Part shown: in pieces, positions 6,399 to 6,662 of the stretch | Layout: each line of letters starts with the position of its first letter | Numbering within the stretch: the first letter of the stretch is position 1 | Origin: Methanobrevibacter sp. | Lineage (GTDB): Archaea; Methanobacteriota; Methanobacteria; Methanobacteriales; Methanobacteriaceae | Assembly (NCBI GenBank): GCA_017652345.1 | Contig: JAGCBE010000265.1 | Location: 1-6,662, forward strand | DNA: 6,662 nucleotides | Direction of reading: 5' to 3' | Notes under the pieces: model-generated | Database searches by the model: none | What the model was told of the DNA's origin: nothing | Seen by the model: only the letters and a program-made list of their open reading frames with translations | Program-made: the position numbers and the translations under genes

Positions 6399-6400
6399 TT

Positions 6401-6430
6401 AAAAAGATAGCCCTCTTTAATAAGAGGGCT
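6401..6430 (-). terminator. Rho-independent terminator after the unidentified upstream gene
   Basis: A 9-bp perfect stem, AGCCCTCTT (6409-6417) paired with AAGAGGGCT (6422-6430), encloses a 4-nt loop. Read on the minus strand it is followed by ATCTTTTT (6408-6401), a U-tract ending. The plus strand lacks a T-run after the stem, so it acts on leftward transcription. It sits 28 bp after the stop at 6459. No promoter is visible between it and the next gene (start 6368), so it may be leaky and set a drop in expression from the upstream gene to the tail and replication genes. Confidence 0.88.
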
Positions 6431-6458
6431 GAAACAAAAAGGTAGTATTGAAAATGGA

Positions 6459-6662
6459 TTAAGCTATTTTTTCAAATACAGGTAATGCTGCAAATATTAC
6501 TGCTGGGTCTGATGAACCAATAATACCTGCTGCGATACCATCAGCTATTCCGATATATCCACCATCTCCATCAAGAACATAATATTTATTTTCTGTTACA
6601 TCGAAATCATCTGGTATTGTATCAAGTACAGAAAAATCAGATATAACAAATGTAAGAGAATT
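6459..6662 (-). CDS. C-terminus of an unidentified protein (start outside window)
   Basis: An open frame enters at the window edge and ends in TAA at 6459-6461, giving 67 C-terminal residues. The visible part begins NSLTFVISDFSVLDTIPDDF, contains YYVLDGDGGYIGIADGIAAG and ends ALPVFEKIA. It is acidic, small-residue-rich and lacks Cys. I do not recognise the family. Its place just upstream of the tail genes, followed by a strong terminator, would suit an abundant virion protein such as a capsid or head-fibre protein, but that is inference from position only. Codon use (AT-ending codons) looks like the neighbours, and the frame is open without interruption to the edge, which supports it being a real gene. 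Confidence 0.72.
   Translation of the reverse strand, partial: NSLTFVISDFSVLDTIPDDFDVTENKYYVLDGDGGYIGIADGIAAGIIGSSDPAVIFAALPVFEKIA

Larger units (their letters stand above)
6371..6399 (-). repeat. 29-bp direct repeat, copy B (palindrome plus ribosome binding site)
   Basis: This is the partner of 5868-5896. It contains palindrome copy 6 and the ribosome binding site of the 157-aa tail gene. Identity ends a few bases before the ATG, so the repeat is a gene-leader unit rather than a duplicated gene end. Confidence 0.92.

Overview
The window looks like part of a small, AT-rich, tailed (podovirus-type) phage that replicates its DNA by protein priming, in the broad phi29/Picovirinae style. The main reasons are a family B DNA polymerase with the full set of protein-primed motifs, a phi29 gp16-type DNA-packaging ATPase, and tail proteins that resemble phi29 gp9. 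Strong AGAAAGGAG/AAAGGAG ribosome binding sites and low GC suggest a low-GC Gram-positive (Bacillota-like) host, perhaps from gut. That host call is inference from style, not from a marker gene. Genes end in ordinary TGA or TAA codons, so the standard bacterial code fits.

All six genes are on the minus strand, so transcription runs from 6662 down to 1. In that order they are: the C-terminus of an unidentified gene (6662-6459; its position suggests a virion protein); a minus-strand intrinsic terminator (6430-6401); a 157-aa protein like the N-terminal part of the phi29 tail knob (6368-5895); an 823-aa tail protein with a gp9-like middle and C-terminus (5864-3393); a 219-aa candidate terminal protein (3348-2689); the 749-aa protein-primed DNA polymerase (2692-443), overlapping the previous gene by 4 bp; and the N-terminal 146 codons of the packaging ATPase (438-1, running off the window). 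Gaps are 4 to 90 bp, so there is no stretch above 300 bp without a gene. No tRNA, CRISPR array, insertion sequence or recognisable sigma-70 promoter was seen.

The most striking non-coding signal is a family of six near-identical palindromes, TGGTGA-NN-TCACCA (NN = AT four times, CC or GG twice), at 57, 454, 2068, 3368, 5881 and 6384. Four of them lie 3, 5, 5 and 7 nt upstream of the AGGAG of the next gene, so four of the five gene starts in the window carry one. The remaining start, that of the polymerase, is translationally coupled by an ATGA overlap. The other two copies lie inside coding sequence. Two of the intergenic copies belong to a 29-bp perfect direct repeat that also contains the ribosome binding site. 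I know of no described element that this matches; it could be an mRNA hairpin acting on translation or processing, an operator, or a recombination boundary between gene modules.

Functionally the window joins infection (tail knob with a putative membrane-active hydrophobic segment), genome replication (terminal protein plus polymerase) and genome packaging (ATPase) in one co-directional unit. In phi29 the replication genes lie in a separate early operon.
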